Source: a virus
DNA length: 61,640 bases
IMG/VR virus record: IMGVR_UViG_3300031524_000009
Span: 1 to 61,640 of that record
Strand: one strand, 5' to 3'
The notes below the pieces were generated by a model. The model worked only from the letters and a program-made list of their open reading frames with translations. It did no database searches and had not been told where the DNA came from. This document shows positions 9,601 to 17,567 of this stretch, piece after piece. The position numbers and the translations under genes are program-made. Numbering within the stretch: position 1 is the stretch's first letter; every line of letters begins with the position of its first letter.

Positions 9601-12600
9601 GGACAGGTAGCGCACCTGCTTCGAAAGCTGATCAAGTTTTGGAGTAACATCTCGATGCGCGAGGTTCGCGGGTACCTTGAGCTTGTCGAGAGCGTCCTTA
9701 GCTTTCTTGAGCTCCTCTTTTACGTCGAGCTCACCCAGCATATGCGCGATGGCGGCACCCCCCGCTTTAGAGCCCTCTGTTCCCAAGGGAACAACCTTGC
9801 CGTCCTTAACCGCGGCCTCACCGTTAACGATGTCCGCGTACTGCCCCTCTTTAAGGCCAAGAACACGCTGGATCGCATGCTCGAATACGGGGTTGGGGAC
9901 GGGCTCCGGAAGAACAATGTGCGACCAGTTCTGCCCCCCATGTCCTCCCGTAATCGCGGGGTCGAAGACGCCGCCTTTACGCGCGACGGGCTCATCCCCT
10001 GCTTTACCCTTCTTCGAAATGACGCTGTAGCCCGGATTGGGTAACGCCCCCGCGCTTTGCGCGAGAATCTGTTGATTGGTGAGGGGAGTCAACTGAAGTG
10101 TATGCCCGCGCTTCGTGACGTTGATACCCGCAGCCGTCAGCATGTCCTCGAACTTTTGGAACGCGAAGGTCTTCTTCGGAGGGGGTGGTGTTTCCCCCGT
10201 TTGAATGGCACGCCACACTTCATTGTGAAGGCTGTCCCAACGCTCTTTTCGATCCGCACCCTCACTCTTCCAAGTCTGCATCTCCCGGATATTGTGCTTC
10301 GCACCGTGCGCGAGCATCCCGTACAATCCCAGGTTACCCATGGACTGCCCGCCCGTCTTACCCCCTTGCGCGGGAATGAGCGTGTCCGCATCATAATGCT
10401 CTGGTTCGGCACCCTCAAGAGGCATACCAGAGCGCACGCTCACCTTCTTATCAATTTGAAAGTTCAACTTCAGAAGGTGCTGAGGACCTACCAAAGCTTT
10501 ACCGAGGGATTGCCCACTCACGGGGTCAATTACTTCTTCGGTATCCGTAAGCCCGTGTTCTTTGAGCGCCTTCTTCACACGATCGAGTTGGTCTACACCG
10601 TGCTCGAAGTTGTTGACGATGTAGGTCTGCCCCGTCTTCTCTGCAATCTTACCGGCCGCCGTTTCCAAGACCTGACCCATGTTCATGCGCCCGGGAACGC
10701 CGCTAGGATTCAAGACGACTTCAATTGGACGCCCGTCCGCTGTGTGCGGCATCTCTTTGTCGGGAAGGATAGTGGTGATGACCCCCTTGTTCCCGTGACG
10801 CCCCGAGTTGCCCGACCAAACAGCTTTACCGTTTCGGCGAACGTAGACAACGTGCCCGGGAACACGGACGCAGTACACCGGCTTGGTGTAGTTCTCGACG
10901 AAGTATTCTTCTTGAGCACGCTGCTTCTTTACGTGGCCGTTATTAACCTGAGGCTCCAGCTTCGTTGTAACGATGCGCACCTCGTAGGAACGCGCACACC
11001 ACGAGGGCTTACCTTTGATCGTTTGCCACCCTTCCTCGGCGTGAATACGGACGTTACCGGCGTAGCCCACGTGCAGAGCCAAACGCTGAACATCATCGGC
11101 TAGACGTTTTGACGAGGTAAAGTACGCCACAGGACGCCCCGTCATCATTGAAGAACTATTCCCCCACATCAACCACTTAAAGAGAATGCAGAGGCTGTCC
11201 CGCGAAAAACTGAAGATGTGCTCCGGGATGTACTTGACGCGTGCACGCCCAAGAACACGAAAGTGCTCAAGCCATTGCTTGGAATGGATGGTAACGCGGG
11301 AGCAGGTCGCGCCGTTCGTACGACTGAAGGCGATGTTCGCCTCGGTTAGCGCACGGCACAGTTCTTCGAATTGCGGTCCCGTTGCTTTGTCAATGGCGAT
11401 GCCGTAGTCCCCCGGCTGATCAAACGTGTGCCCGTTAGACACGTAGGCCCCCAAGAGCATGCAGTACACCGAGACGGGCAACCGTACTTCGGGCAACATC
11501 CGAGAACCGTTACCGTACTGACCGGCACGAACGCACAGAGCGGGGAAGGCAATGTACTCCGGGTCATGCCCTTGCCAGAGCCCACTCTTGGCGTAGCGAA
11601 TGCGACGACCAAAAAGCGTAGCCGCCGGCGTCAACAAAAAGTCGGAGGCCCCCCGCTCCTTGACAAACATGTCGTGCTTATCGGTAACGAGTAAGTCGAC
11701 CTGCCGGCTTTTGATGCGGTACATACGCCCGCCGGTTGGGTAAGCAAAAACCGCATCGGGACTTTGATAAACAATGTGCCCGTCAACACGAGAGCAGACT
11801 TCGTCGGCACACGTTACATCCGCCACTGGAAGCCACCCGCGCGCGGTAAGCATCTCCGTTTCTTCGTCGTAACACATTTTATCGCCTACTTGCATAGGCT
11901 CTACGGTGCGCACATGTACGGTGACATTACCCTCTTCATCTCGATGAATGCCCACCACTTCACCGGGATGCTCACTCTTCCACGTCAAGCTGGAGTCCAG
12001 CGTTTGACTGCTTAGACTCTTACGAATCTTGCTCAGAGAGTACGACCCCTTGGAGTCAAACGGGCGGGATGCCACCACCAGCGGATCGCCCGTACGCACG
12101 GTTTGACCAACGCGTACGACCCCTGCGTCATCCAGGTGTTCTAGCTGCTGCGTCTCGAAGGATGTTGGGTGCAACGCCTTGTACTTCGCGAGGCCCGTAA
12201 TGGCATCAGGCCCCAACGTAATCGACGGCTTATGCATGTGCTCACTCGCCATTTTGGCGGCGGCGGTCTGGCTAATAGCGATGCCGTCTTCGAAGTTGTG
12301 TCCCTTAAAAGGAATGTAGGCGACCAGCAAGTTCTTTCCGAGTGCCAACTGACCATTGCGCGTGAAGTTGTTATCGGCCAGAAGCTGCCCCGGTGTAACC
12401 GCATCCCCCTCCTTTACAGCCGGCGTACTATGAAGAACTGCCTTTGGATCATTGAGGGGAAAGTTGTTGTAGATGGTGACGTGGTGGTCCTTACCCTCCT
12501 TATCCTGCACGGTGATCGCGTCGGCCGTGACCTTTGTCACCGTACCCGCCGTAGGCGCGATGTGGGCAGACTGCCGTCCCATGAATTCTTCAAAGGTACG

Positions 12601-14208
12601 CACACCCGTCGCCCGCCCTGTTCCCGATTGGACTAGGGGAGCGTCCCGATCGTGCAGGCTGATCGCCTGCTCGATATGATGGGTGGCGTAGCTCGCGCGG
12701 TTACCTGAATTGTTTCCTAGAAAAGGAATCAAGTTCGAAGTCATGCTGAAAAGCTGACTTGGGCTTCGCATCACGTAGTCCGCGGAAGAAGCGTCGGCCT
12801 CTACCAGCTCGTTGCCCTTCTGCGACACCATCACGCGCTTACCCACGGGGATGGGCGTGCTCTTATTCCACGTTACCTGGTCGGGCATCATCACCACGGA
12901 CTTGTGGTACGTCACAGGATCAATGTGGTCCATCTGCTGCGTGCGCAGGTTGTACACCGGGATGAGAGGCGTGTTCCCGCGTTTAATGACACCCATCGGA
13001 AGGTGCAAAGTTACCCCAGTTTTGGACCCTTCGGGGGTATGTATGGAATCCAAAAACCCGATTTGACTAGGGTTTATGAGCTTTGCCGACTCACTGATGG
13101 CGTTGTCGCTCTGGATTCCCCCGGGCCCCATGATGGTCGTTTGAAAGCTCGAAGTCAGCATCTCGACGGGGTTGACCTGATCGGCCGTACGCGCCAGCGC
13201 GTTCTCGGTGAATGTAGCTTTAACCGGCCTGCTGAACATGTTGCCGTGAATCACCTGGCGGATGCTGGTGGCGGTATTGATCTTACGTGCCGTGCGCGCT
13301 TGGAGCGCTTTCTTCGTCTTCCAGTCGGTCAGGCCCTTCTTGGCGAAGTCGGCCACCGTGTGCAAATCCTTGAAGACGAGGCTGTCTCGCTCATCCTCAG
13401 GAATCTCGCCGCGTTGCACGCCAATCATCTTGGTCGTAACGTCGTGCAATAGATTCCCGTTCACGTGGTCATAGGGCTTCCCAAGCGTTATCTGCGTCAC
13501 CTCGGGGCGTATCTTCGAACCCTCCATCGTATCGATGAAGTGCTGCCGCGCTTCTTCGGTGCTCGTCGGTGCACGCTTCTTGTCAGCTTTGTAGAAGCGC
13601 TCAAGCGCCGTACCCGCTGCGCGGGCGCCTCGGTTCGCCGCCAAGACCTCTTTCCCCCAGGATGCTTGAAGCGTGTCGTCGTCGACACCGAGCTCTTTCA
13701 TGAGGGGGTAGACGGGGATGTTCTTTGAGTCCCCGCGTATCATGGAAAAAACCTTGGTCTCTGGATCCAACGTGATGTCGAAGGGGCGCTTTCCCTGCAC
13801 GTTGAACTGAGACTTCAGCTCCCCGTCTTCTTTACGGCGCGTGTACACGCCTGGCTTAAGGCGCCACTGGTTATCCACCTGGTATTCCCGCCCATCAACG
13901 ATGTAGGCGTGCCGCTGGGTCATGTACGGCAAGTCCGCCAGCTGAATGCTCTTTCGATCGAGGACCTCTCCCGTTTGATTGTTCTTCAGAGCCAGCGCCC
14001 CAAAGACCGGTACCGTCCAGGAGCGCCCCTCGACTTTGGCCTTGTGTTGCTCCGTTAGATCATTGAAATCCCGTGCGTGCTCACGCACGTCGACGCCCTC
14101 GAGATGGATGCTCTGCTTTGACCCCGTGATGGGGAAGTGCGCTTGCAACCCCTCGATGACGTTCTGCTTCAAGTCGGCGAACGCTTCCTTGGGATTGAGG
14201 TAGGCCAT
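6661..14208 (-). CDS. Single-chain multisubunit-type RNA polymerase, beta and beta-prime fused, interrupted by an intein
   Basis: This 2515-residue protein transcribes DNA and joins the two catalytic subunits of bacterial RNA polymerase in one chain. The beta part ends with the GDKM/GRHGNKG active-site loop (split by an intein at residues 779-1134), VLNPSGVPGRMNMGQVLE and a HGAKHNIREMQT tail. The beta-prime part begins near GGVFDP and carries LPVIPPIMRP, the metal-binding DFDGD at 1774-1778, the bridge-helix GARRG region, a zinc site (C2125, C2187, C2194, C2197) and the trigger-loop LTLKAFHGGG. The N-terminal zinc ribbon of beta-prime is not seen. Without the intein it has about 2159 residues, clearly shorter than bacterial beta plus beta-prime. 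It leads an operon with spike and terminase genes, which suggests packaging in the virion. No sigma, alpha or omega partner is visible here. Confidence 0.95.
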   Translation of the reverse strand: MAYLNPKEAFADLKQNVIEGLQAHFPITGSKQSIHLEGVDVREHARDFNDLTEQHKAKVEGRSWTVPVFGALALKNNQTGEVLDRKSIQLADLPYMTQRHAYIVDGREYQVDNQWRLKPGVYTRRKEDGELKSQFNVQGKRPFDITLDPETKVFSMIRGDSKNIPVYPLMKELGVDDDTLQASWGKEVLAANRGARAAGTALERFYKADKKRAPTSTEEARQHFIDTMEGSKIRPEVTQITLGKPYDHVNGNLLHDVTTKMIGVQRGEIPEDERDSLVFKDLHTVADFAKKGLTDWKTKKALQARTARKINTATSIRQVIHGNMFSRPVKATFTENALARTADQVNPVEMLTSSFQTTIMGPGGIQSDNAISESAKLINPSQIGFLDSIHTPEGSKTGVTLHLPMGVIKRGNTPLIPVYNLRTQQMDHIDPVTYHKSVVMMPDQVTWNKSTPIPVGKRVMVSQKGNELVEADASSADYVMRSPSQLFSMTSNLIPFLGNNSGNRASYATHHIEQAISLHDRDAPLVQSGTGRATGVRTFEEFMGRQSAHIAPTAGTVTKVTADAITVQDKEGKDHHVTIYNNFPLNDPKAVLHSTPAVKEGDAVTPGQLLADNNFTRNGQLALGKNLLVAYIPFKGHNFEDGIAISQTAAAKMASEHMHKPSITLGPDAITGLAKYKALHPTSFETQQLEHLDDAGVVRVGQTVRTGDPLVVASRPFDSKGSYSLSKIRKSLSSQTLDSSLTWKSEHPGEVVGIHRDEEGNVTVHVRTVEPMQVGDKMCYDEETEMLTARGWLPVADVTCADEVCSRVDGHIVYQSPDAVFAYPTGGRMYRIKSRQVDLLVTDKHDMFVKERGASDFLLTPAATLFGRRIRYAKSGLWQGHDPEYIAFPALCVRAGQYGNGSRMLPEVRLPVSVYCMLLGAYVSNGHTFDQPGDYGIAIDKATGPQFEELCRALTEANIAFSRTNGATCSRVTIHSKQWLEHFRVLGRARVKYIPEHIFSFSRDSLCILFKWLMWGNSSSMMTGRPVAYFTSSKRLADDVQRLALHVGYAGNVRIHAEEGWQTIKGKPSWCARSYEVRIVTTKLEPQVNNGHVKKQRAQEEYFVENYTKPVYCVRVPGHVVYVRRNGKAVWSGNSGRHGNKGVITTILPDKEMPHTADGRPIEVVLNPSGVPGRMNMGQVLETAAGKIAEKTGQTYIVNNFEHGVDQLDRVKKALKEHGLTDTEEVIDPVSGQSLGKALVGPQHLLKLNFQIDKKVSVRSGMPLEGAEPEHYDADTLIPAQGGKTGGQSMGNLGLYGMLAHGAKHNIREMQTWKSEGADRKERWDSLHNEVWRAIQTGETPPPPKKTFAFQKFEDMLTAAGINVTKRGHTLQLTPLTNQQILAQSAGALPNPGYSVISKKGKAGDEPVARKGGVFDPAITGGHGGQNWSHIVLPEPVPNPVFEHAIQRVLGLKEGQYADIVNGEAAVKDGKVVPLGTEGSKAGGAAIAHMLGELDVKEELKKAKDALDKLKVPANLAHRDVTPKLDQLSKQVRYLSTLDKAGIHPKDAYVLENLPVIPPIMRPASFLPNGNVHEADLNSLYTRAGQLASAMQSPNYKYLSDHDKKEDRFNLYDSVKALMGVGEDWATRGKQGKGVLLQIAGSAPKEGYFQNTLLSRRQDMTMRATITPDASMGLDQVGLPEKKALDLFRPFVVNKLQEIGAASTPREAHALLSEPGKKDPAVYQALDKVMAERPVLLKRDPVLHKHGVQAFWPQRVPGKAIQIHPLTTGGFTADFDGDTMALYVPIGRDAVEEAKGMVPSRNVYNEASGKVIYQPSLEASLGLFKLSRVTGDSGKTFDSHAALLKAAQAGKLTVTETATVDGKPTTAGRILLASAVPESMQHDMLHNMNLSLNKKGTDRVYTQIAKEHKAAFADSAVKLMRLGYDAAFGVLKIPNPATQGTAAAVEKDGEHPKDNVQYLPMGTHSLSLNDFTPDKATRDPIVAAATKKVEQINARTDLSDAEREQHVVNTWHDATDQMLKEHDTKMTANPNNLYLMQQAGVKPGPIQYRQLRLAPMLMVDSQNRVISTPVTKSYSEGLDVSSYWTQMAGARRGSVLKVQEVREPGYFTKKLINVTMGLQVTKHDCGTDNGLHLPIHSQDIFDRTLAQEHTIGGVTYAKDTVITPQVASTIKAADKNATLLVRSTLKCDNGTGVCQKCAGLAPDGQHYSLGTNVGILATQALGERATQLTLKAFHGGGVAERGANLVNDFIRVQQLTSLPKEIPNAARLAAKDGVVEKIEEDPTGHVAWIGGVKHHIANDDQGNPLFKPLPGQTESTLPGGTKWTGLQVGMKVRAGDPLTDPARTYVNPHDLYAVTGSMAQVQNHLVTELHDIYGREGVRRQNTETVVRALSDLTRVINPGDHETMIKGQYASRAKVQEANRQLIAQGLQPIQHTPIMKGISVMPLEVQEDWMAKLNHERLRDPAQGLPASAALGASSDLHGNNPVAGMAYGAEFGMTNVNVFDKPHLKDVASHAY
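10807..11874 (-). other. Intein in the RNA polymerase, with a degenerate LAGLIDADG endonuclease domain
   Basis: A 356-residue insertion interrupts the conserved beta loop GDKM/(S)GRHGNKG. It begins with Cys779, has the block B motif LLVTDKH, and ends with VWSGN before Ser1135, all standard splicing features; the penultimate residue is Gly rather than His, as in some other phage inteins. The middle resembles a homing endonuclease, but the two LAGLIDADG-like helices read LLGAYVSNG and LFKWLMWGNS, with Asn where the catalytic acid should be. Splicing should therefore still work while DNA cleavage is probably lost. Confidence 0.9.
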
Positions 14209-14277
14209 GGCCGCCTAGCGTACCGCGAGGAGGTTCGCTCCTACAAGAAACGCAGTTTCGCAGGGATAACAATCACG
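14209..14277. promoter_or_regulatory. Divergent intergenic region between the RNA polymerase operon and the MoxR/VWA operon
   Basis: This 69-base gap must hold the start signals for both directions if the two units are transcribed separately. It contains a palindrome GAAAC-GCA-GTTTC at 14247-14259, which looks like an operator or promoter element, and directly after it GCAGGGATAACAA (from 14260), which resembles GCAGGCATAAGAG (26088-26100) in the other divergent gap. No clear sigma-70 -35/-10 pair is visible. The small AGGAG/CTCCT hairpin at about 14230 may only be chance. Confidence 0.35.
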
Positions 14278-14436
14278 ATGAGAAAGCAAACCCCCAAGAA
14301 AGAAACACCGCCGATACCCCCGGAAACGTCACAGCTCTCCCAGGACGTTGCGGAGCTCTACATGACCTTCGACGAAGGAGAACCCGACAGCGAAGAACCC
14401 CCAACTGTACCGAAGAAAGGAAGCAACGCTGCATGA
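14278..14436 (+). CDS. Small acidic/proline-rich protein (52 aa)
   Basis: This short product starts MRKQTPKKE, is basic at the N-terminus and then acidic and Pro-rich (DEGEPDSEEPP), and is likely disordered. I chose the ATG at 14278 because it is the first start after the divergent gap; an earlier in-frame ATG at 14137 would run through the start of the RNA polymerase gene on the other strand. Its stop overlaps the next start as ATGA. The function is unknown. As first gene of its operon it may be made in quantity. Confidence 0.6.
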   Translation: MRKQTPKKETPPIPPETSQLSQDVAELYMTFDEGEPDSEEPPTVPKKGSNAA

Positions 14437-14621
14437 AACAGGGAGAGGTCCCCCTCTTCCTATTAGCCGCGGTGGTCGGCGTTCTCCAGGGCATTGCCTG
14501 GTGGCTCGCAGACCACAGTGGTTTTTTACCCCAAGAGGAGGCTCGTCGTGCCGCTAACAAAAGAGTTCGAAGTCATTCCCGGCACCCGTCTATTAACATC
14601 ACTATTGGGCCTGTGGGGTAG
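14433..14621 (+). CDS. Small membrane protein (62 aa)
   Basis: The product has one clear hydrophobic segment at about residues 7-26 (VPLFLLAAVVGVLQGIAWWL), then a charged C-terminus, so it is probably a single-pass inner-membrane protein. The start overlaps the preceding stop by four bases and has an AAAGGAAG ribosome site. Its 3' part overlaps the next gene by 74 bases, and the strong ribosome site of that gene lies inside this one. The last 25 residues may therefore be constrained by two frames. The function is unknown. Confidence 0.6.
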   Translation: MKQGEVPLFLLAAVVGVLQGIAWWLADHSGFLPQEEARRAANKRVRSHSRHPSINITIGPVG

Positions 14622-15159
14622 AACCTTCCAAGACCCCATCATGCCGCAGCGCCGCTGGACCGTTGAGAACACGCTGTGCCCTGTACTCGAAGAGCGCACC
14701 ACGCTTCTTACGCGCTCTGTGCGCAGCAAAGACCCCCTGCGCCTGCGCGTGGTTGATCAATATGGAATCGTGTCTTTCATCGGGCAGTTCGACTTCGAAT
14801 TACTCTGCGGGGATGCAAAACCGGGGGACATCAATCCTTGGACACAAGAAGAACGCTACGAAATCGGAGATAGGCGCCGTGGGTGGGTAGGGCTGCATGC
14901 CTACCCAGACGACGTTGAAGACGATCTCTTTCTGCGTGAGCTTGAACTACGCCAACAAAATGACTATCGCGTATCTGACTTGTTGCTTCATGGTTTTGAT
15001 CTCCCACGTTACTTGCACACGGGGGAGCGCGTCGATGAACAATTCCTCGATACCTATTTGGGGGATTTCGACCCCTTAGGGTGCCCCCGCGACTTGAGCC
15101 TCGAAGCGCTCAGTAAACGCTGGCTGCACATTCAACGGGAGGTAATGACATGGCAATGA
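14548..15159 (+). CDS. Hypothetical protein (203 aa), GTG start
   Basis: Not recognised. I placed the start at GTG 14548 because a strong GAGGAGG site lies just before it; the earlier in-frame ATG at 14494 has no such site. The product looks globular, with a hydrophobic N-terminal half (LLTSLLGLWG) and an acidic C-terminal half with many Asp, Leu and Tyr (DDVEDDLFLRELELRQQNDY). It overlaps the next start by 10 bases. Position upstream of the MoxR/VWA pair may mean it works with them, but this is only neighbourhood evidence. Confidence 0.75.
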   Translation: MPLTKEFEVIPGTRLLTSLLGLWGRTFQDPIMPQRRWTVENTLCPVLEERTTLLTRSVRSKDPLRLRVVDQYGIVSFIGQFDFELLCGDAKPGDINPWTQEERYEIGDRRRGWVGLHAYPDDVEDDLFLRELELRQQNDYRVSDLLLHGFDLPRYLHTGERVDEQFLDTYLGDFDPLGCPRDLSLEALSKRWLHIQREVMTWQ

Positions 15160-15779
15160 GCAGCCTGGCTAGGGAAACACTGGCGAACCGCGTCGTCATG
15201 CAAAGTGACCACGTGTGCAACAGCTGCAGCAAACTCGTAGCGGCTGAGACGCCAATTTGTCTACTGCACATTGTCATTGCGAACGTTACGCAAGATGACT
15301 GTGGGCGGGTCTTCGAAGTACCTCTGCCCCTTCTGGCCGCAGATGGCGAGTATCAGTACCATCCCTACTATCTGCATGAAGATTGCTGGGATGAAACACG
15401 CTCAACCCTTCGCTACATTTACAAGGACCAGCCTCCCGTGCTCGTAAGCGGTGCATTTGTTGTGGCCGCTTGCACAGGGTGCGGCTCCGACATTCTTCAG
15501 GGGGAAAAAACGGGGATCGTCTATGACGGTAGCTTCGTTCTTTCCGATCGCGCCCCCAACCGCGAATGGGCCCTGGATTTTATTACGATACCGCCTTTTG
15601 AGTACATCTGTTCCGTATGCTGCAACGACATCAACCTGAACCTCTTGGAAGGGCTGTGGGGTACCGGGGAGCACATTCTACAGAACAACGAATGCGTGGA
15701 AGGAATCACCACGCGCTGCTGGCGCAACGGGCCTTGTAACCGGGCGGCCGGGTACTGCATTGCACGAAGGAATACATGA
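15150..15779 (+). CDS. Cysteine-rich, probably zinc-binding protein (209 aa)
   Basis: The protein has several CxxC-type pairs: CNSC near residue 23, CTGC near 107, CSVCC near 153, plus further single Cys and His residues, which suggests two treble-clef or ribbon zinc sites. Between them lies a beta-rich part. It starts with MAMSSLARE; GGGAGG lies seven bases upstream. The stop overlaps the next gene as ATGA. No catalytic motif is visible. It may bind nucleic acid or serve as a structural adaptor. It is unrelated, as far as I can see, to the other zinc proteins in the window. Confidence 0.75.
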   Translation: MAMSSLARETLANRVVMQSDHVCNSCSKLVAAETPICLLHIVIANVTQDDCGRVFEVPLPLLAADGEYQYHPYYLHEDCWDETRSTLRYIYKDQPPVLVSGAFVVAACTGCGSDILQGEKTGIVYDGSFVLSDRAPNREWALDFITIPPFEYICSVCCNDINLNLLEGLWGTGEHILQNNECVEGITTRCWRNGPCNRAAGYCIARRNT

Positions 15780-16027
15780 ACACACTCACGGTAACGGTCA
15801 GTGGTAAAGCGCATAGCGACAAACGAACGCTGGCGCAGCTTCTCTACCGGTTTCTTAAGGAATACGGCGTTAACGTCGGCCTGTATGAAGGCACTGAAGA
15901 CATCAAGGAGCAGGATTCACTGCTCAAGCAACGGGAGCTGAACGTTCTATTCGGTCTAATCGCTGCGGTAGAACCCATGCGCATTGATATTCGCGTTGTG
16001 CAAAGTGAGCCCACCGAGAGTGCCTAG
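15776..16027 (+). CDS. Small protein resembling a degenerate P-loop kinase N-terminus (83 aa)
   Basis: The product starts LTVTVSGKAHSDKRTLAQLLYRFLKEYGVNV. This has the beta-strand, loop and helix order of the short phage proteins that carry a P-loop (GxxxSGKST followed by a helix and the strand LKExGxxV), but the loop has lost the GKS/T core and reads GKAHSDKRT. The fold is therefore probably kept while nucleotide binding is lost or changed. It overlaps the previous stop as ATGA, and the next gene begins 9 bases after it. Confidence 0.72.
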   Translation: MNTLTVTVSGKAHSDKRTLAQLLYRFLKEYGVNVGLYEGTEDIKEQDSLLKQRELNVLFGLIAAVEPMRIDIRVVQSEPTESA

Positions 16028-16036
16028 GAGATCCGT

Positions 16037-16339
16037 GTGCGGTTGACCCACGTTCTCGTGGACCCGCATGCCTTTCGTCGTGCTCGAGAGCGCTGGCAGG
16101 CCGCTAGCGCTCTCGACGACGAAGCGCTACGCGCCCTTTTTAGGGCTAGTTTACAAGAAGCAGAGAACCGCAAAACAGCTGTGCGTATTCCCGGGGGACT
16201 CTACGTGCCCTTCACCTTGGCGGATGAAGACGGGTTTCTTGTTGTACGGGGTAGTTTCTTGAAAACGGCCATGCCGGCTCGTTTTTGTCCTGACGTTGTC
16301 GCATTCATCGAAGAAAGAAAACAACATGGATCGCTTTGA
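16037..16339 (+). CDS. Hypothetical protein (100 aa), GTG start
   Basis: Not recognised. A TAGGAG site lies before the GTG start at 16037. The N-terminal half is helical and charged (RRARERWQAASALDDEALRALF), the C-terminal half has beta character (VRIPGGLYVPFTLADEDGF). Its end overlaps the start of the MoxR-like gene by 14 bases, so the two are probably co-translated. It could be a small partner of the MoxR/VWA pair. Confidence 0.7.
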   Translation: MRLTHVLVDPHAFRRARERWQAASALDDEALRALFRASLQEAENRKTAVRIPGGLYVPFTLADEDGFLVVRGSFLKTAMPARFCPDVVAFIEERKQHGSL

Positions 16340-17567
16340 GAGTTTGCTGGTGGCTAGCATGTCCACGCCGCTCGCCAAAGGGCCGATGGCGCCCTTCCAA
16401 GAAGGCAATTGGGGCATCAATTTATGCTCCATTGGAGGGTCGGGCGTTGGCAAAAGCGAGCGCATCTACGCCATCGGAAAGATGCTGGGCTTGCACGTCT
16501 ACCCGATCTTCGCCTCCACGAAGATCCCGGAGCACATCGGGGGCTACCCGGTTATGACGCCCGTTGGCTTCTCTCTCGAATGCGCGCTGCCCCAGATTCG
16601 CGCTGCCATCAACGACGAACGTGCCATTCTTTTTCTCGACGAGATTTCATCCGCGCCGCGCGCAGTACAGGCAGCGCTTCTCTCCTTGATGAATGAGCGC
16701 ACCATCGGTGAGTACAAGCTGCCCCCGGGTGTACGCATTGTTCTCGCAATGAACCCCCCAGATATTGCAGCTAACGGCCGAGAGCTTGAAATCCCCTTCG
16801 CTAACCGCGTACTGCACTACGCGTACACAAATCCTACGCTGAAGCAATGGGACGAATACATGAACGATGAGTACGAGCCCGACATCCCCAATTTGACCAA
16901 CAGTGAAGCCCGCGTTCGCGCCAACTGGGGGCTTCACTTCGGCGCTGTATTACGCGTAACCCACGATTTTCTGGCGTCGTCGGGCGGCACCTACAAGCTG
17001 AAAAAGGGAGAGGGGGAGGATGATGGAAAGGAGCACTACCGCCTCTATGACCAACCAGAGGCAGACGACCCCCGCGCCGCGGGCCCCTGGCCTTCTCACC
17101 GTACGTGGTCGTGGGCTGTCAACGGCGTCACCACCGCCCGCTGCCTTGGATTAGGAGAGCGCACCCAGCTCGACGTCGTTGCGGGCCTGGTCGGCGCAGG
17201 GCTCGCTGCCGACTGGGCCGTCTTCATGAAGAAGCTGAATTTGCCCAATCCCGAAGACGTACTCCTGAAGGGCTGGCAGATTCCTAAGCAGCTCGATGTT
17301 GTACGCACGGTGCTGTCCTCGTGCGCCATTTACGTAGCTAACGAAGCGGACCCCGTAAGGGGAGCGCAGCTGGCAACTAGCTGCTGGCTCTTGCTGTTCA
17401 ACGCGGCGAGCTTTGGTTACGCCGATGTCTGTACACGCCCCGCGAAGACGTTACTTCGTGCCCATTACGACGGGAACCATCCAGACCCTCATCTTCAAGA
17501 AGCTGTAGCGCAGACCACTGGCCTGCTCTACGACAAGGGGCACCTAAAGTACATCGGGGTTACCTGA
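16326..17567 (+). CDS. MoxR-type AAA+ ATPase
   Basis: AAA+ ATPases of the MoxR group act as chaperones or remodelling machines together with VWA proteins. Counted from Met at 16326, Walker A is GGSGVGKS (37-44), followed by EHIGGYP (69-75). Walker B is ILFLDE (101-106), and a sensor 1 Asn is at 143 within VLAMNPPD. A C-terminal helical lid of about 200 residues follows. The length of 413 residues is normal or slightly long. An earlier in-frame ATG at 16296 adds ten residues (MSHSSKKENN) and is less likely, since it lies deeper in the previous gene. The stop overlaps the next start as TGATG, which ties it to the VWA protein. The phage role is unknown. Confidence 0.92.
   Translation: MDRFESLLVASMSTPLAKGPMAPFQEGNWGINLCSIGGSGVGKSERIYAIGKMLGLHVYPIFASTKIPEHIGGYPVMTPVGFSLECALPQIRAAINDERAILFLDEISSAPRAVQAALLSLMNERTIGEYKLPPGVRIVLAMNPPDIAANGRELEIPFANRVLHYAYTNPTLKQWDEYMNDEYEPDIPNLTNSEARVRANWGLHFGAVLRVTHDFLASSGGTYKLKKGEGEDDGKEHYRLYDQPEADDPRAAGPWPSHRTWSWAVNGVTTARCLGLGERTQLDVVAGLVGAGLAADWAVFMKKLNLPNPEDVLLKGWQIPKQLDVVRTVLSSCAIYVANEADPVRGAQLATSCWLLLFNAASFGYADVCTRPAKTLLRAHYDGNHPDPHLQEAVAQTTGLLYDKGHLKYIGVT

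Noticed and set aside
8068-11103. Several long plus-strand frames opposite the RNA polymerase gene
   Set aside because: The minus strand has unmistakable polymerase and intein motifs throughout; the plus frames have no ribosome sites or domains.
14137-14277. Upstream extension of the first plus-strand gene to ATG 14137
   Set aside because: It would overlap the start of the RNA polymerase gene and its leader; the ATG at 14278 gives a protein that fits the gap.
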